A DNA stretch of 64,000 nt from Arthrobacter agilis. Lineage in GTDB: Bacteria > Actinomycetota > Actinomycetes > Actinomycetales > Micrococcaceae. Made by a program: the position numbers and the translations under genes. The notes under the pieces were generated by a model. It saw only the letters and a list, made by a program, of their open reading frames with translations, was not told where the DNA came from and ran no database searches. The stretch spans positions 186,001 to 250,000 of the forward strand of contig NZ_JAUSXO010000001.1 of assembly GCF_030816075.1 (NCBI RefSeq). Reading direction: 5' to 3'. This document shows, piece after piece, positions 8,396 through 17,410 of the stretch; position 1 is the stretch's first letter; each line of letters opens with the position of its first letter.

Positions 8396-10282
8396 CTAGT
8401 CCGGGTAGGTGTGGCCGGCGGGTTCGTCCTGTAGTTCCTGATGGACGATTCGTCCGGCCTGCCAATAGCTGTTCCGTCGGAGAGCGCCTGCCCGGCCAGG
8501 GTTCCCGGGTGCACGGAACCAGGGGATACCGTGCCGTGGTTCGACGGTCCAGGTGCCCTGGTGAATGACGTGGTGATGCCGGGTGCACAGCAGGACGCCG
8601 TTGCTGATGCTGGTTCTGCCGCCGCGGGACCAAGGGGTCATGTGGTGTGCTTCGCACCAGCTGGCGGGGATGGAGCAGTCCGGGAAGGCGCAGCCTTTGT
8701 CCCGGGCGACCAGGGCCCGGCGGAGGTGGGGTGGAAAGAGCCGTTGTGCCCGTCCGATGTCGAGGATCTGGCCGGTGCTGCCCAGAACGAGGGGGATGAG
8801 ATCGGCATCGCACGCCAGTGTCCGGATGGTCCTGGCACTGACCTGCTCGCTGAAGACTCCATGGCCGGCGTGACCCGGACGGCCGGCCTGCTGAGCGACA
8901 CCGGCGTGATCCGGACGGCCGGCCTGCTGAGCGACACCGGCGTGACCCGGATGACCCGCATGCTGAGTGAGGTCGGTCTGGCCGGCGCAGGGGGTGTCGC
9001 CGACATGACCGGCGCAACCGCAATGGTTGGTGCGTTGGATGTCGGCGACGAGGTCTTTGTAGTCGATGGTCACCATGACCTGGGGTCGGTGGCCGCCGGT
9101 CGCTGGGAGTCCTGTCGTGGTGAGAGCGATCTTGCAGGCGGTGACGAGGCCGTCGAGAAGCGACTGGGCCCTTGTCGGTGCAGGCGGATCACCCAAGGAA
9201 CCGGCTCCGGATCCGGTACCGATGCCTGATGCGGGTCCGAGTTCGGCGCCGGCCGTTGCAGCCCGCGATCGGCCGATCCCTGCAGCACCGAGGCCACCCG
9301 GGTCACCGTGCTCGTCCGCGGCGGCATCGGGGGCGGCATCGGGGCCAGTCCTGTGGGCTCGAGAAGTGCGGGGGTTGGCCGTCGAATTCATGACGGTGGC
9401 GAGGTGTTCGTACTGCTCGTCGGTGGCGCCGATCTCCAGGACGTGTAGACCGTGGCGTCGGCCCTTGAGGAAGACGCCCTGCCGCGCGTGCAGTACTTTC
9501 TCCGAGGGTTCCTGTCCGTCCTGATCGAGCGTGGCCTCCCACCGGCGAGCGACGACCCGGAGGGTGTCCTCGTCGGACTCCGCGGCCTGCTGCGTGAGGT
9601 GGTGTTCCATCGAGTCGAACTGCTGTGGTGTCGCGAAGGATTCCACCCGCTGCAACGCCTGACAGATGATGGTCGCGGCCCGGCCGCTGATCAGGCATGC
9701 ACCAGTTGCGGCGCCCAGTGCCTCCCGCCGGGGCGCCAGTACTGCTCCGGTCGGGGACATCCGGGGGAGCAGCATCTCTGCGAGCCCCAGCCGGCGTCTG
9801 GCTTCGGTCCGGCTGATGCCCAGCGTTGCGCGCAGGAAGTCCGCGCAATTGCGGAAGCCGCCGCTTGTCGGCTCGACGCACGTCGCATCGGCGAAGCCAG
9901 CTGACGCGACGCTGGACAGTGCTGCACCGGACAGGCCAGCCGATGCGGCGTCGGACGGAGCGGTACCGAACGACGCCGCACCAGCCGATGCGGTACCGGA
10001 TAGAGCGACGGTGGTGGAGCTGGTGGCCGTCGATGATGACGAGTGGGATTCATGCTCCGCGGCTGCTGCGTAGTGTTCCTCTGCCAGGCGGGCGGCAATG
10101 ATCTGCAACTGGTCCACGATCCGCGACGCGTGCTCGACGTCGATGATGAACTGCAACGCGTCCTGCCCGGACAGGACGCAGTCGTGTCGGCTCACGTCAC
10201 GAACCACGTCCGTGAGGGCGGCGCAGGCCGGACCCGCAGGACTCGGGGTCCGTGTGAACTGCTCGATCGGGGCGATGGCCAT
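8396..10282 (-). CDS. DUF222 / HNH endonuclease domain protein (copy 1)
   Basis: 628 residues. The N-terminal two-thirds is the DUF222 domain found in mycobacterial 13E12-type repeat proteins. A C-terminal HNH nuclease fold follows, with CAFPDCSIPASWCEAHHMTPW and LLCTRHHHVIH carrying the metal and catalytic His. Between them lies a low-complexity insert built of 12-residue repeats (AGRPDHAGVAQQ), absent from the second copy at 58559-60268. The start has no Shine-Dalgarno but a TAAAAT six bases upstream, suggesting a leaderless mRNA. Role unknown; related genes are often DNA-damage induced. The two copies are near-direct repeats 50 kb apart. Confidence 0.88.
   Translation of the reverse strand: MAIAPIEQFTRTPSPAGPACAALTDVVRDVSRHDCVLSGQDALQFIIDVEHASRIVDQLQIIAARLAEEHYAAAAEHESHSSSSTATSSTTVALSGTASAGAASFGTAPSDAASAGLSGAALSSVASAGFADATCVEPTSGGFRNCADFLRATLGISRTEARRRLGLAEMLLPRMSPTGAVLAPRREALGAATGACLISGRAATIICQALQRVESFATPQQFDSMEHHLTQQAAESDEDTLRVVARRWEATLDQDGQEPSEKVLHARQGVFLKGRRHGLHVLEIGATDEQYEHLATVMNSTANPRTSRAHRTGPDAAPDAAADEHGDPGGLGAAGIGRSRAATAGAELGPASGIGTGSGAGSLGDPPAPTRAQSLLDGLVTACKIALTTTGLPATGGHRPQVMVTIDYKDLVADIQRTNHCGCAGHVGDTPCAGQTDLTQHAGHPGHAGVAQQAGRPDHAGVAQQAGRPGHAGHGVFSEQVSARTIRTLACDADLIPLVLGSTGQILDIGRAQRLFPPHLRRALVARDKGCAFPDCSIPASWCEAHHMTPWSRGGRTSISNGVLLCTRHHHVIHQGTWTVEPRHGIPWFRAPGNPGRAGALRRNSYWQAGRIVHQELQDEPAGHTYPD
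8865..8972 (-). repeat. Three 36-bp tandem repeats inside DUF222/HNH copy 1
   Basis: Units at 8865-8900, 8901-8936 and 8937-8972. The first two differ by a single base, the third is more diverged. The period is a multiple of three, so each adds 12 residues of His/Gly/Ala/Gln-rich linker (about AGRPDHAGVAQQ). Likely a recent slippage expansion in the hinge between DUF222 and HNH. Confidence 0.9.
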
Positions 10283-10288
10283 GTCCCA

Positions 10289-10312
10289 ATTTTATCGAAC
10301 ACGCGTACTATT
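10289..10312 (-). promoter_or_regulatory. LexA-box-like element with -10, DUF222/HNH copy 1
   Basis: A 24-base stretch identical to 60274-60297 except for one base. It holds TCGAAC-N4-GTACTA (10295-10310), matching 10 of 12 positions of the actinobacterial SOS box TCGAAC-N4-GTTCGA. Read on the minus strand it continues into TAAAAT, six bases before the ATG, the geometry of a leaderless promoter. LexA repression is inferred from the match and from known SOS control of related 13E12-family genes. Confidence 0.7.
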
Positions 10313-10457
10313 CTCGAGGCGAGGGATCGATTGTGGAGGAACAGTCGACCCTCGTTATCCACATAGGACGCAGAGCTCCTACCCCATCGAAGTGATGCGG
10401 TGTCCCGAGCCTCCGGACGTCGGCTGACCCCGGAAGCCCGCCCGCTTCAAGCGGATC
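10313..10457. other. Non-coding spacer upstream of DUF222/HNH copy 1
   Basis: The first 60 or so bases, including TTGTGGAGGA and AGTCGA, resemble the region upstream of the second DUF222/HNH gene (60298-60345), so the duplicated unit includes the promoter region. I see nothing else here. Confidence 0.5.
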
Positions 10458-10670
10458 AGCCGACGCCGCAATCGTGCCTACCCAGCCATTCCGCCGCCGT
10501 CGTGCCTACTCAGCCGCCGACGCCGTCGCGTCCCTTCAGCCGACGCCGTCGCGTCCCTTCAGCCGACGCCGCCGTCGTGCGCCTTCAGCCGTCCAACCGG
10601 CCGGCCGTCATGCCTACTCAGCCGGCCCGCCGTCGTGCCCACTCAGCCGCCGCCGCCGTCGTGCCCACTC
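10458..10670. repeat. Imperfect tandem repeat array in the intergenic spacer
   Basis: About eight head-to-tail copies of a 23-33 base unit of the form CAGCCG-variable-CCGTCGTGCCTACT. The constant parts are CAGCCG and GTCGTGCC(T/C)ACT; the middle varies in length. The array begins about 175 bases upstream of the DUF222/HNH copy 1 start and ends at the stop codon of the DszC-like gene. It is too irregular for CRISPR and has no coding potential I would trust. Possible roles are a protein-binding array, a transcription-end structure or simple slippage. Confidence 0.8.
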
Positions 10671-11892
10671 AGCTCCCCGTCGACGTCGTCCCCGGAGCAT
10701 TTCCCGCCCGCCACACGAACTCCGGCACGGTCCCGTTGATCTCCCAGTCGCCGACGATCCGCGACTTGTAGATCACGGGGTTGTGCGACGAGACGGTACG
10801 GGCGTTTCGCCAGTGCCGGTCCAGCTGGAGACCCTTGCGGGTCGACGATGCGCCGAGCGCGTTGAAGATCGTCGAGGCAGCACGCTGGACCTGCTCCGTC
10901 ACCACGATCTGCGCCTGCGAGGACGCGAACTCCACTGCTATCGCTGCGGAATCCGCGTCCTCGCGCGGGAGGTCGAGGTGTGCCTCGTAGGCCTCCTGCA
11001 CCAGGTCGGCCACCCGGAGTGCAGCAGCCTCGGACGCGAAGGCGAGCGCCGAGACTTCCCCCACCACCTGCTGCACCTGGATGTCCTCGCTGGGTCTCGT
11101 CCCGTTCCCGTGGCTGAAGGTGCGGGTCCTTCCGCGCACCTCCGCAGCGACGTCCCGGACAGCTGCGCGGGCGATTCCCGCAAGCGTCGCGACATGGATG
11201 AGCTGGTAGACACCCGTGTCGTACGGCGGGTGGTCCGTCTCGATGATGACGTCCCCGGCCGGCACGAGGACGTTCCGGAAGACGGACGTGCCGCTTGCGG
11301 TCAGGCGCTGGCCGAACCCGTCCCAGTCGTCGACGACCTCGACACCCGGCGCATCCCGCCGCACGAGGGCGATCACGTCCTCACCGTCGTCCGTCCGCGC
11401 ACCCGTCTGGATCCAGTCGGCGTAGAGGCTCCCGGTCGTGTAGTACTTGGTGCCGTCGACGCGGTAGTCGTCGCCGTCGCGCGTGATGGTGGTGCTGACA
11501 CCGCCGACGGGGACGGGCCCGGTCTCGGTCCAGGCGTTGCCCAGCACCGCTCCCTCGGCGACGCGACGCAACCAGACGGTGTCGTTCGCGTAGAGCCGGT
11601 CCTCGACGAAGGCGATGTGGGACCGGAGGGCCTGCGCGAGGTTGGACTCCGCGGCGGCGAGTTCGATCAGCAGCCGGAAGAACTGCGGAGCACTGACGCC
11701 TCCACCGCCGAGCTCGACGGGCACGCGCAGCGCGGTGAAGCCTGCATCGGCCACCTGGCGCACCTGGCGGTGCAGCAGGATCCGCTCGTCCTCTCGCTGG
11801 GCGGCGCCGGCCGCGATGTCCTCGAACAGGGGGCGGAAGCGTTTCGCGAGCGCCCCGTAGTTGACGGGTGCGGTGATCGTGTCGGCGGTCAT
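10669..11892 (-). CDS. DszC/SfnB-like flavin monooxygenase (acyl-CoA dehydrogenase fold)
   Basis: 407 residues. The acyl-CoA dehydrogenase fold is clear: GFTALRVPVELGGGGVS at the N-terminus, the GNAWTETGP flavin strand, YRVDGTKYYTTGSLYADWI and a C-terminal DRHWRNARTVSSHNPVIYK. The last, with no catalytic Glu of the dehydrogenases, is typical of the DszC/SfnB/thermophilic-desulfurisation subgroup that uses FMNH2 and O2 on sulfur compounds. Its ATG overlaps the stop of the ABC ATPase by four bases, making it the last gene of a five-gene operon under a SAM-I riboswitch. Substrate unknown; an organosulfur compound imported by the transporter is inferred. Confidence 0.85.
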   Translation of the reverse strand: MTADTITAPVNYGALAKRFRPLFEDIAAGAAQREDERILLHRQVRQVADAGFTALRVPVELGGGGVSAPQFFRLLIELAAAESNLAQALRSHIAFVEDRLYANDTVWLRRVAEGAVLGNAWTETGPVPVGGVSTTITRDGDDYRVDGTKYYTTGSLYADWIQTGARTDDGEDVIALVRRDAPGVEVVDDWDGFGQRLTASGTSVFRNVLVPAGDVIIETDHPPYDTGVYQLIHVATLAGIARAAVRDVAAEVRGRTRTFSHGNGTRPSEDIQVQQVVGEVSALAFASEAAALRVADLVQEAYEAHLDLPREDADSAAIAVEFASSQAQIVVTEQVQRAASTIFNALGASSTRKGLQLDRHWRNARTVSSHNPVIYKSRIVGDWEINGTVPEFVWRAGNAPGTTSTGS

Positions 11893-13763
11893 CGGTCGGC
11901 TCCTTCTTCCTTCTGTGTGGTCGGGGTGGCGGTGGCGACGGCGGCGGGCCGGCGCTCGGGCATGTCCGGCACGGCGTCGAGCAGTGCCCGCGTGTAGTCC
12001 GTGGTGGGAGCGGCGAAGATCGCCTCGGCGCTGCCCGACTCGACCACACGGCCGTCCTTGAGGACCAGGACGTCGTCACTCACGTGGTGGATGACGCCGA
12101 GGTCGTGGCTGATGAACAGGTAGCTCAGTCCGAGCTGCTCCTGCAGGTCCGCGAGGAGGTCGAGGACCTGCGCCTGGATCGAGACGTCGAGGGCGGAGAC
12201 GGGTTCGTCGAGCAGCAGGACCCGTGGCTGGAGCGCGAGGGCTCGGGCGATCGCCACGCGCTGGCGTTGCCCGCCCGAGAGGGTGAGCGGCCTCCGCTCG
12301 ATGAGGTCGAGCGGCAGGCCCACCTGATCGAGGAGTTCGGCCGCGCGGTCCCGCCGCTCGCCCGGAGCACCGACGGATCCGGCGTCCAGGGCATCCGTGA
12401 CGACCCGGCCGACGCTGAAGCGGGGGTCGAAGGAACTGAGCGGGTCCTGGTTGACGAGCTGGATGTCGGGCCGGTGCGGGCGGCGGAGATCCTCGGTCAC
12501 GGCAGCCGCAGCGGTGGCGCCTCGTACTCGACGGCGGCCGGCGAGCGGGGAGACGCCGGAGGCGCCGGAAACGCCTGAGACGCCGGATGCCAGTCCCTCC
12601 CGTCGCTCCCCGCGATCGGTGAGGGCGCCGGTGGTGCCCCCGACGTGCCCTACCCACGGCAGCCCACCGAGGGTGACCGTCCCGGCGTCGGGCTCGGTGA
12701 GGCCGAGCGCGATGCGCGCCGTCGTCGACTTCCCCGATCCCGATTCCCCGACGATGCCGAGCGTCTTCCCTGCCGCGAGGATGAAGGAGACGTCGTCGAC
12801 CACGGTGCGGCGCGTGCCGTCCGGGGAGGCGTACGTCTTCACGAGATTGCGGGCCTCCAGCGCCGGTGCGTCCGCGGAGAAGGCCGAGAGCCGCGCGGCC
12901 CGGGACGCCACCCGGACCCGCGGGACGGCCGAGAGCCGGGTGCCCTTGCCTGCCGCGGAGGGAACGGCGTCGATCAGCTGGCGTGTGTACTCGTGGCGCG
13001 GGTTGCCCAGCACCTCGGCGGCCCGCCCGGATTCGACGATGCGCCCGTGCTGCAGAACGGCGATCTCGTCCGCGAGATGGCTGACGACGGCGAGGTCGTG
13101 CGAGATGAAGATGAGCCCGCGCCCCTGCTCCTTGAGCCCGGCCAGCAACTCGAGGATCTGGGCCTGCACTGTCGCGTCGAGCGCCGTGGTGGGCTCGTCG
13201 GCGATCACGAGCTGCGGATCGAGCACCGTCGCCTGGGCGATCAGCGCACGCTGGCGGAGGCCGCCGGACAGTTCCCCGGAGCGCTGCCGCGCACGGACCT
13301 CGGGATCGGGGATCCCGGCGTCGCGCAGGGCGGCGTACACCCGCTCCTGGCGCTCCGCCTTGCCACGGACACCGTGGGCACGGAGGGCCTCGTCGATCTC
13401 CTGACCCACGGTGCGCAGGGGGTCGAGGGACACGAGCGCGTCCTGCAGCACGTAGCCGATGTCCTTGCCGCGCAGGCCACGCCAATGCCGCTCCGACAGA
13501 CGGGTGGCGTCGCGGCCGAGGACCTCGAGGCGATCGGCGGACACCCGTGCATTGGAGGCATTGAGCCCCACGAGCGTGCGGGCCGTGACGGTCTTGCCGG
13601 AGCCCGATTCACCCACGAGGGCGAGCGCCTTGCCGGGAGCGAGGGCCAGTGAGACGTCGCGGACGACGTCGACGACGCCGCGCGGGGTGCTGAAGGAGAC
13701 GTTCAGGTTGTCGATGGCGAGCAGCGGCTGCTGCGTGGGCTTGGTTCCGGTGGTGTCAGTCAT
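11889..13763 (-). CDS. ABC transporter, fused double ATPase (DppD-DppF type)
   Basis: 624 residues holding two complete nucleotide-binding domains. Domain 1 has Walker A GESGSGKT near residue 45, signature LSGGLRQRALIAQA and VIADEPTTALD. Domain 2 has GESGSGKST, LSGGQRQRVAIARA and LLLDEPVSALD. The linker contains a Gly/Ser/Val-rich repeat stretch (about residues 370-400). The start (MTDTTGTK) is taken at 13763 because upstream residues are out-of-frame permease. Energises uptake through the two permeases just upstream in the same operon. Confidence 0.92.
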   Translation of the reverse strand: MTDTTGTKPTQQPLLAIDNLNVSFSTPRGVVDVVRDVSLALAPGKALALVGESGSGKTVTARTLVGLNASNARVSADRLEVLGRDATRLSERHWRGLRGKDIGYVLQDALVSLDPLRTVGQEIDEALRAHGVRGKAERQERVYAALRDAGIPDPEVRARQRSGELSGGLRQRALIAQATVLDPQLVIADEPTTALDATVQAQILELLAGLKEQGRGLIFISHDLAVVSHLADEIAVLQHGRIVESGRAAEVLGNPRHEYTRQLIDAVPSAAGKGTRLSAVPRVRVASRAARLSAFSADAPALEARNLVKTYASPDGTRRTVVDDVSFILAAGKTLGIVGESGSGKSTTARIALGLTEPDAGTVTLGGLPWVGHVGGTTGALTDRGERREGLASGVSGVSGASGVSPLAGRRRVRGATAAAAVTEDLRRPHRPDIQLVNQDPLSSFDPRFSVGRVVTDALDAGSVGAPGERRDRAAELLDQVGLPLDLIERRPLTLSGGQRQRVAIARALALQPRVLLLDEPVSALDVSIQAQVLDLLADLQEQLGLSYLFISHDLGVIHHVSDDVLVLKDGRVVESGSAEAIFAAPTTDYTRALLDAVPDMPERRPAAVATATPTTQKEEGADR

Positions 13764-13765
13764 GG

Positions 13766-14665
13766 TCAGACCTCTGCTTCGAGTCGGCGCTGCAGGTGGT
13801 GGCCCACCACGGTGGTGGTCAGCGCGGCGAGGGTGATGAAAATGCCGGGGAAGGCCGCGATCCACCAGGCGACCTGGAGGTAGTTGCGGCCGTCGGCGAG
13901 CATGGCGCCCCACTCGGCGGCGGGCGGCTGGGCGCCGAGACCGAGGAAGCTCAGCGACGAGGCCCAGACGATGGCCTGGCCGATCCCGAGCGTCACGAGG
14001 ACGAAGAGGGGTCGCGCCACGTTGGGGACGATCGTGTGCCAGAGGATGTGCGACGTCGACCGGCCGAGCGCGAGGGCTGTTTCCACATACGGAGCCGCGA
14101 CCACCTGAAGGGTCTGGGTGCGGAGCATCCTTGCATAACCAGGGGCCGAACCGACCCCGACGGCGATGGCGGCGGTGACGACGCCGGTGCCGGACACCGC
14201 GATGACGATCAGGGCGAGGAGCAGGCCCGGGAAGGCGAACAGGATCTCCACGAAGCGGCAGATCGCCGAGTCCAGCCACTTGCCGGAGACACCGGCGGTG
14301 ATGCCGAGGGCACCGCCGAGGATCAGTCCGATGGCGGTGGCGGCGAGACCGAGCAGCAGGGACTGGCCCGTGCCGGCGATCACGCGGGAGAAGACATCAC
14401 GGCCGTTCTGGTCCGTGCCGAACAGATGGAGGCCGTCGGGTGACTGGAAGGCGTTGGCGGGGTCGATCGCGAAGGGATCCTGCCGCAGGAAGACCGACGG
14501 CGCGATGGCGGCGAGCACCAGGAAGGCGAGGAGCGCAGCGGCGATCCAGACACCGATGGGTGTATTGCGGACCAGGCGTCCGGCACGGGAAGGAGCAGGT
14601 ACCGACGGCGATGCAGCCGCGGTGCCGCCCTCCGCCGTCGCGGTGGGGTCGAGGGTGAGGCTCAT
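13766..14665 (-). CDS. ABC transporter permease (DppC/OppC type)
   Basis: 299 residues: a hydrophobic anchor after the N-terminal tail (GVWIAAALLAFLVLAAIAPS), then five helices and the EAA-like loop ALALGRSTSHILWHTIVPN. The GTDQNGRDVFSRVI motif before the second helix is a hallmark of DppC. Start MSLTLDP at 14665 overlaps the DppB stop as ATGA; two bases separate its stop from the ATPase start. Works as a heterodimer with the upstream permease in the cytoplasmic membrane. Confidence 0.92.
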   Translation of the reverse strand: MSLTLDPTATAEGGTAAASPSVPAPSRAGRLVRNTPIGVWIAAALLAFLVLAAIAPSVFLRQDPFAIDPANAFQSPDGLHLFGTDQNGRDVFSRVIAGTGQSLLLGLAATAIGLILGGALGITAGVSGKWLDSAICRFVEILFAFPGLLLALIVIAVSGTGVVTAAIAVGVGSAPGYARMLRTQTLQVVAAPYVETALALGRSTSHILWHTIVPNVARPLFVLVTLGIGQAIVWASSLSFLGLGAQPPAAEWGAMLADGRNYLQVAWWIAAFPGIFITLAALTTTVVGHHLQRRLEAEV

Positions 14666-15663
14666 GCTGCGGATCCCTTCGGGTTCGTACGGGGGTCGAC
14701 CACGCGGTAGAGGACGTCCACCACGAGGTTCACGAGGATGTAGACCGCGGCGATGAGAAACACCACGGCCAGGGTGATGGGCAGGTCGCGGTTCACGATG
14801 GCGTCCACGAGGGACCGGCCGAGGCCTGGTCGGGCGAAGATGATCTCGGCGACGACCGCTGAACTCACCAGCGAGCCGACGGCCCACGCGGAGAGCGTGA
14901 GCCCGGGGAGGATCGCGTGGCGCAGGGCGTGGGTGATGCGGACGGCAGTGTCGCTCAGGCCGCGGGCACGTGCACTCAGGACGAAGGGCTGGGCGAGGGC
15001 GTCCTCGAAGGAGGACCGAGTGACCTGGGCGATGAACCCTGCGAGCGGGACCGCCAGGGAGAGTGCAGGCAGGACGAGCGACCGGACGCCGTCGTTGCCG
15101 GCGACCGGGAACCAGCCGAGGGTGACCGCGAAGACCACGGCGAGCATGATGCCCACCCAGAACTGGGGGAGGGAGGCGAAGAACACCTCGACAGCACGCC
15201 CGGCACCGTCGAGCACGCGCCCGCGGCCCACCGTCAGGAGCGTGAACGCCAGCGCGATCACCCAGGCGAACACGAGGGCGAGCCCGGCCAGCTGCAGCGT
15301 GGGCAGGATCTGCGGGCCGATGATCTCCAGGACCGGGACCTTGAAGATGTAGGACACCCCGAAGTCGCCGGTGAGCAGGTTCCCGAGGTAGGAGAGGTAC
15401 TGGACGAGGACGGGCTGGTCGAGCCCGTACTCGGCCCGCACCGCCGCGACCGTCTCGGCCGACGGCGAGGATCCCGCCCCGCCGAGGATCGCGGTGATCG
15501 GATCACCCGGTGTGAGGCGGAGGACGAAGAACGTGAGGGTCACGGCCGCCCAGAGGACGAAGAGGCTGCCGGCTGCACGTTTTGCGATGACCTTGCCGGC
15601 GGTACCCGCCGTCGCCGTCGTGCGGGGTGCTGCGCTGAGGGAATCGAGGGACTGGGTGCTCAT
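14662..15663 (-). CDS. ABC transporter permease (DppB/OppB type)
   Basis: 333 residues: first helix FVLWAAVTLTFFVLRLTPGDP (the RLTPGDP is diagnostic of the DppB family), further helices and the EAA loop ARARGLSDTAVRITHALRHAILP. Start MSTQSLD at 15663 overlaps the binding-protein stop by four bases. Pairs with the DppC-like permease. The family moves peptides, nickel, or other small solutes; the setting here suggests a sulfur-containing solute. Confidence 0.92.
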   Translation of the reverse strand: MSTQSLDSLSAAPRTTATAGTAGKVIAKRAAGSLFVLWAAVTLTFFVLRLTPGDPITAILGGAGSSPSAETVAAVRAEYGLDQPVLVQYLSYLGNLLTGDFGVSYIFKVPVLEIIGPQILPTLQLAGLALVFAWVIALAFTLLTVGRGRVLDGAGRAVEVFFASLPQFWVGIMLAVVFAVTLGWFPVAGNDGVRSLVLPALSLAVPLAGFIAQVTRSSFEDALAQPFVLSARARGLSDTAVRITHALRHAILPGLTLSAWAVGSLVSSAVVAEIIFARPGLGRSLVDAIVNRDLPITLAVVFLIAAVYILVNLVVDVLYRVVDPRTNPKGSAA

Positions 15664-17309
15664 TCTGAATCCACCGCCGTGACGTCGTAGAGGTAGGGGA
15701 GGGACAGGCTCGGTTCGAGGGTGAGGTTCCCGTAGCGGTCGCTGCGCAGCGCCACCTGGCTGGCCTGGTTGTAGAGCGGCAGCTGCAGGGCGCTGTCACT
15801 CACGATCTGCTGTGCCTGGTAGTAGAGGTCCTCGCGCTCGGAGGGGTCGTCCGTGGCCAGGGCGTCGTTGAGGATGCCGTCCAGCTCCGGGTTGCGGAAG
15901 CCCGAACCGTTCGGGACGAAGCCCGCCGATTCGGTGTATTCCGAGGAGAAGACGATCCGCAGCACGTCGGCGGTGTTCGTGTTCCAGTAGTCGGCGCGGA
16001 GGTCGTACTCGAAGTTGTTGCCGAGCTCGCTGACGGTCGCGCCGTCACCGTTCTCGATCAGCACCTCGAAACCGGCCTTCTTCGCCGTCGCCTGGATCTG
16101 CGTGACGAGCGCCTGGTGCGCGGTGGGCCACGCGCCCGGCGTGTAGGGGAAGTGCACCGTCAGGCGCCGGCCGTCCTTCACGCGGTAGCCCTCGTCGTCG
16201 CGCCCGGTCCAGCCGGCCTCGTCGAGCAGGCGCGCCGCCTCGTCGGGGTCCGGGTCGTAGACGTGCTCGAAGTCGGGGGAGTAGAAGCCCGTGGTGGAAC
16301 TCAGAGGTCCACCGGCCCGGGTCACGGTACCGAAGTACACGCTGTTGATACCCGCGTCCACGTAGGCGCTGCGCAGGAAGGCCTTGCGGACGTCCACGTC
16401 GTCGAAGGGTGCCCGTGTGGTGTTGAGGATCAGGTTGGTCGGGTTGCCCGGCCGGTCCTGCAGGATCAGTTCGACGTTCGGGTCGGCCTCGGCCTCGTCG
16501 AAGTGCACCGACGGCATGAGGTCGAGGGCGTCCACCTGGCCCGCCCTCAGGAGGCCGTAGCGGGTGGAGTCCTCGGGGACGATCCGCCACTCGATCTTCT
16601 CGATGTGTGCCGGCCCCTCGTGCTGGGCGAACGGCGGGGCGGAGTTGTAGTCCTCGTTACGTACCAGGCTGACCTTGGACTGCGGCACGTAGTCGACGAT
16701 CCTGTAGGGCCCGGTCCCCACGGGTGAGTTGCAGTTCTCGGCCTGCGGCCGCTTGAGGGCCTCGGGTGATTCGATGCCGAGGAACGGCTGGGCGAGCACC
16801 TCGAGGAACGCGGCGTACGGGCGGTTGAGCGTGACGACCGCGGTGGTCTCGTCCACCACCTCGGTGCCCACATAGGGCTTGAGGTAGCCGCCGGCCGTGC
16901 CGGACTGGGTGTCCGGGTCGATCATGTGGTCGAGGTTGGCCTTGACCGCCTCCGCGGTGAGCTTGGTCCCGTCGGTGAACCAGACGTCGTCGCGCACGGT
17001 GAAGGTGTAGGTGAGGCCGTCCTCGGACACCGACCAGTCCGTGGCGAGCCAGGGATGGATGGCGCCCTCGCTGTCCTGGGACACGAGGGAGTCGAGGTAG
17101 TTCGCCGCGATGGACGCCTGCGGCATGTCGCCGTTGACGTGGGGGTCAAGGCAGGAGATGTCCTTGCCGGTGGCGAAGACGAAGGTGTCGTCCTCGCTCG
17201 CGGCGGCTGATCCTCCGCAACCGCTCGTGGTGAGCACCAGCCCCGCCGCGACGGCGAGCAGGGCGAGGGTGCGGGGTGGGCGGGAGGTGCTGGGGCTTGC
17301 TGTTTCCAC
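15660..17309 (-). CDS. ABC transporter substrate-binding lipoprotein (SBP family 5)
   Basis: 549 residues. The N-terminus is a lipoprotein signal: Arg-containing start, hydrophobic LALLAVAAGLVL, then the lipobox LTTSGC. The SBP_bac_5 signature regions follow (DGLTYTFTVRDDVWFTDGTKL, NSPVGTGPYRIVDYVPQSK). I prefer the GTG at 17309, which has CAGGAG six bases upstream; the ATG at 17327 lacks a ribosome site. First gene of the operon, just downstream of a SAM-I riboswitch. It captures the solute outside the membrane. Confidence 0.9.
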   Translation of the reverse strand: METASPSTSRPPRTLALLAVAAGLVLTTSGCGGSAAASEDDTFVFATGKDISCLDPHVNGDMPQASIAANYLDSLVSQDSEGAIHPWLATDWSVSEDGLTYTFTVRDDVWFTDGTKLTAEAVKANLDHMIDPDTQSGTAGGYLKPYVGTEVVDETTAVVTLNRPYAAFLEVLAQPFLGIESPEALKRPQAENCNSPVGTGPYRIVDYVPQSKVSLVRNEDYNSAPPFAQHEGPAHIEKIEWRIVPEDSTRYGLLRAGQVDALDLMPSVHFDEAEADPNVELILQDRPGNPTNLILNTTRAPFDDVDVRKAFLRSAYVDAGINSVYFGTVTRAGGPLSSTTGFYSPDFEHVYDPDPDEAARLLDEAGWTGRDDEGYRVKDGRRLTVHFPYTPGAWPTAHQALVTQIQATAKKAGFEVLIENGDGATVSELGNNFEYDLRADYWNTNTADVLRIVFSSEYTESAGFVPNGSGFRNPELDGILNDALATDDPSEREDLYYQAQQIVSDSALQLPLYNQASQVALRSDRYGNLTLEPSLSLPYLYDVTAVDSE

Positions 17310-17410
17310 GCGTGGCTCCTGAATCATCGCCCGATGGAGGGTGATACAGGTCAGCCAGCAGTCGCCCGGGCGTGCCGGAGCACGGGAGGGGCAGACCAAC
17401 GAAAGCTTGT

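Noticed and set aside
8441-9229. Plus-strand reading frame inside the DUF222/HNH gene
   Set aside because: A GC-rich antisense frame; the minus-strand protein shows clear DUF222 and HNH motifs.
8396-10282. DUF222/HNH gene as a homing endonuclease or mobile intron
   Set aside because: No interrupted host gene or intron structure around it; the layout matches chromosomal 13E12-type genes.
10458-10670. CRISPR array
   Set aside because: Units vary from 23 to 33 bases, with no constant direct repeat, unique spacers or cas genes.
10474-11997. Long plus-strand reading frame over the repeat array and the DszC-like gene
   Set aside because: It is antisense to a well-supported gene; the translated product is Arg/Pro/Val-rich with no domain.
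17310-17399. Upstream starts for the binding lipoprotein
   Set aside because: They add residues before the signal peptide, lack a ribosome site, and the longest runs up to the riboswitch.
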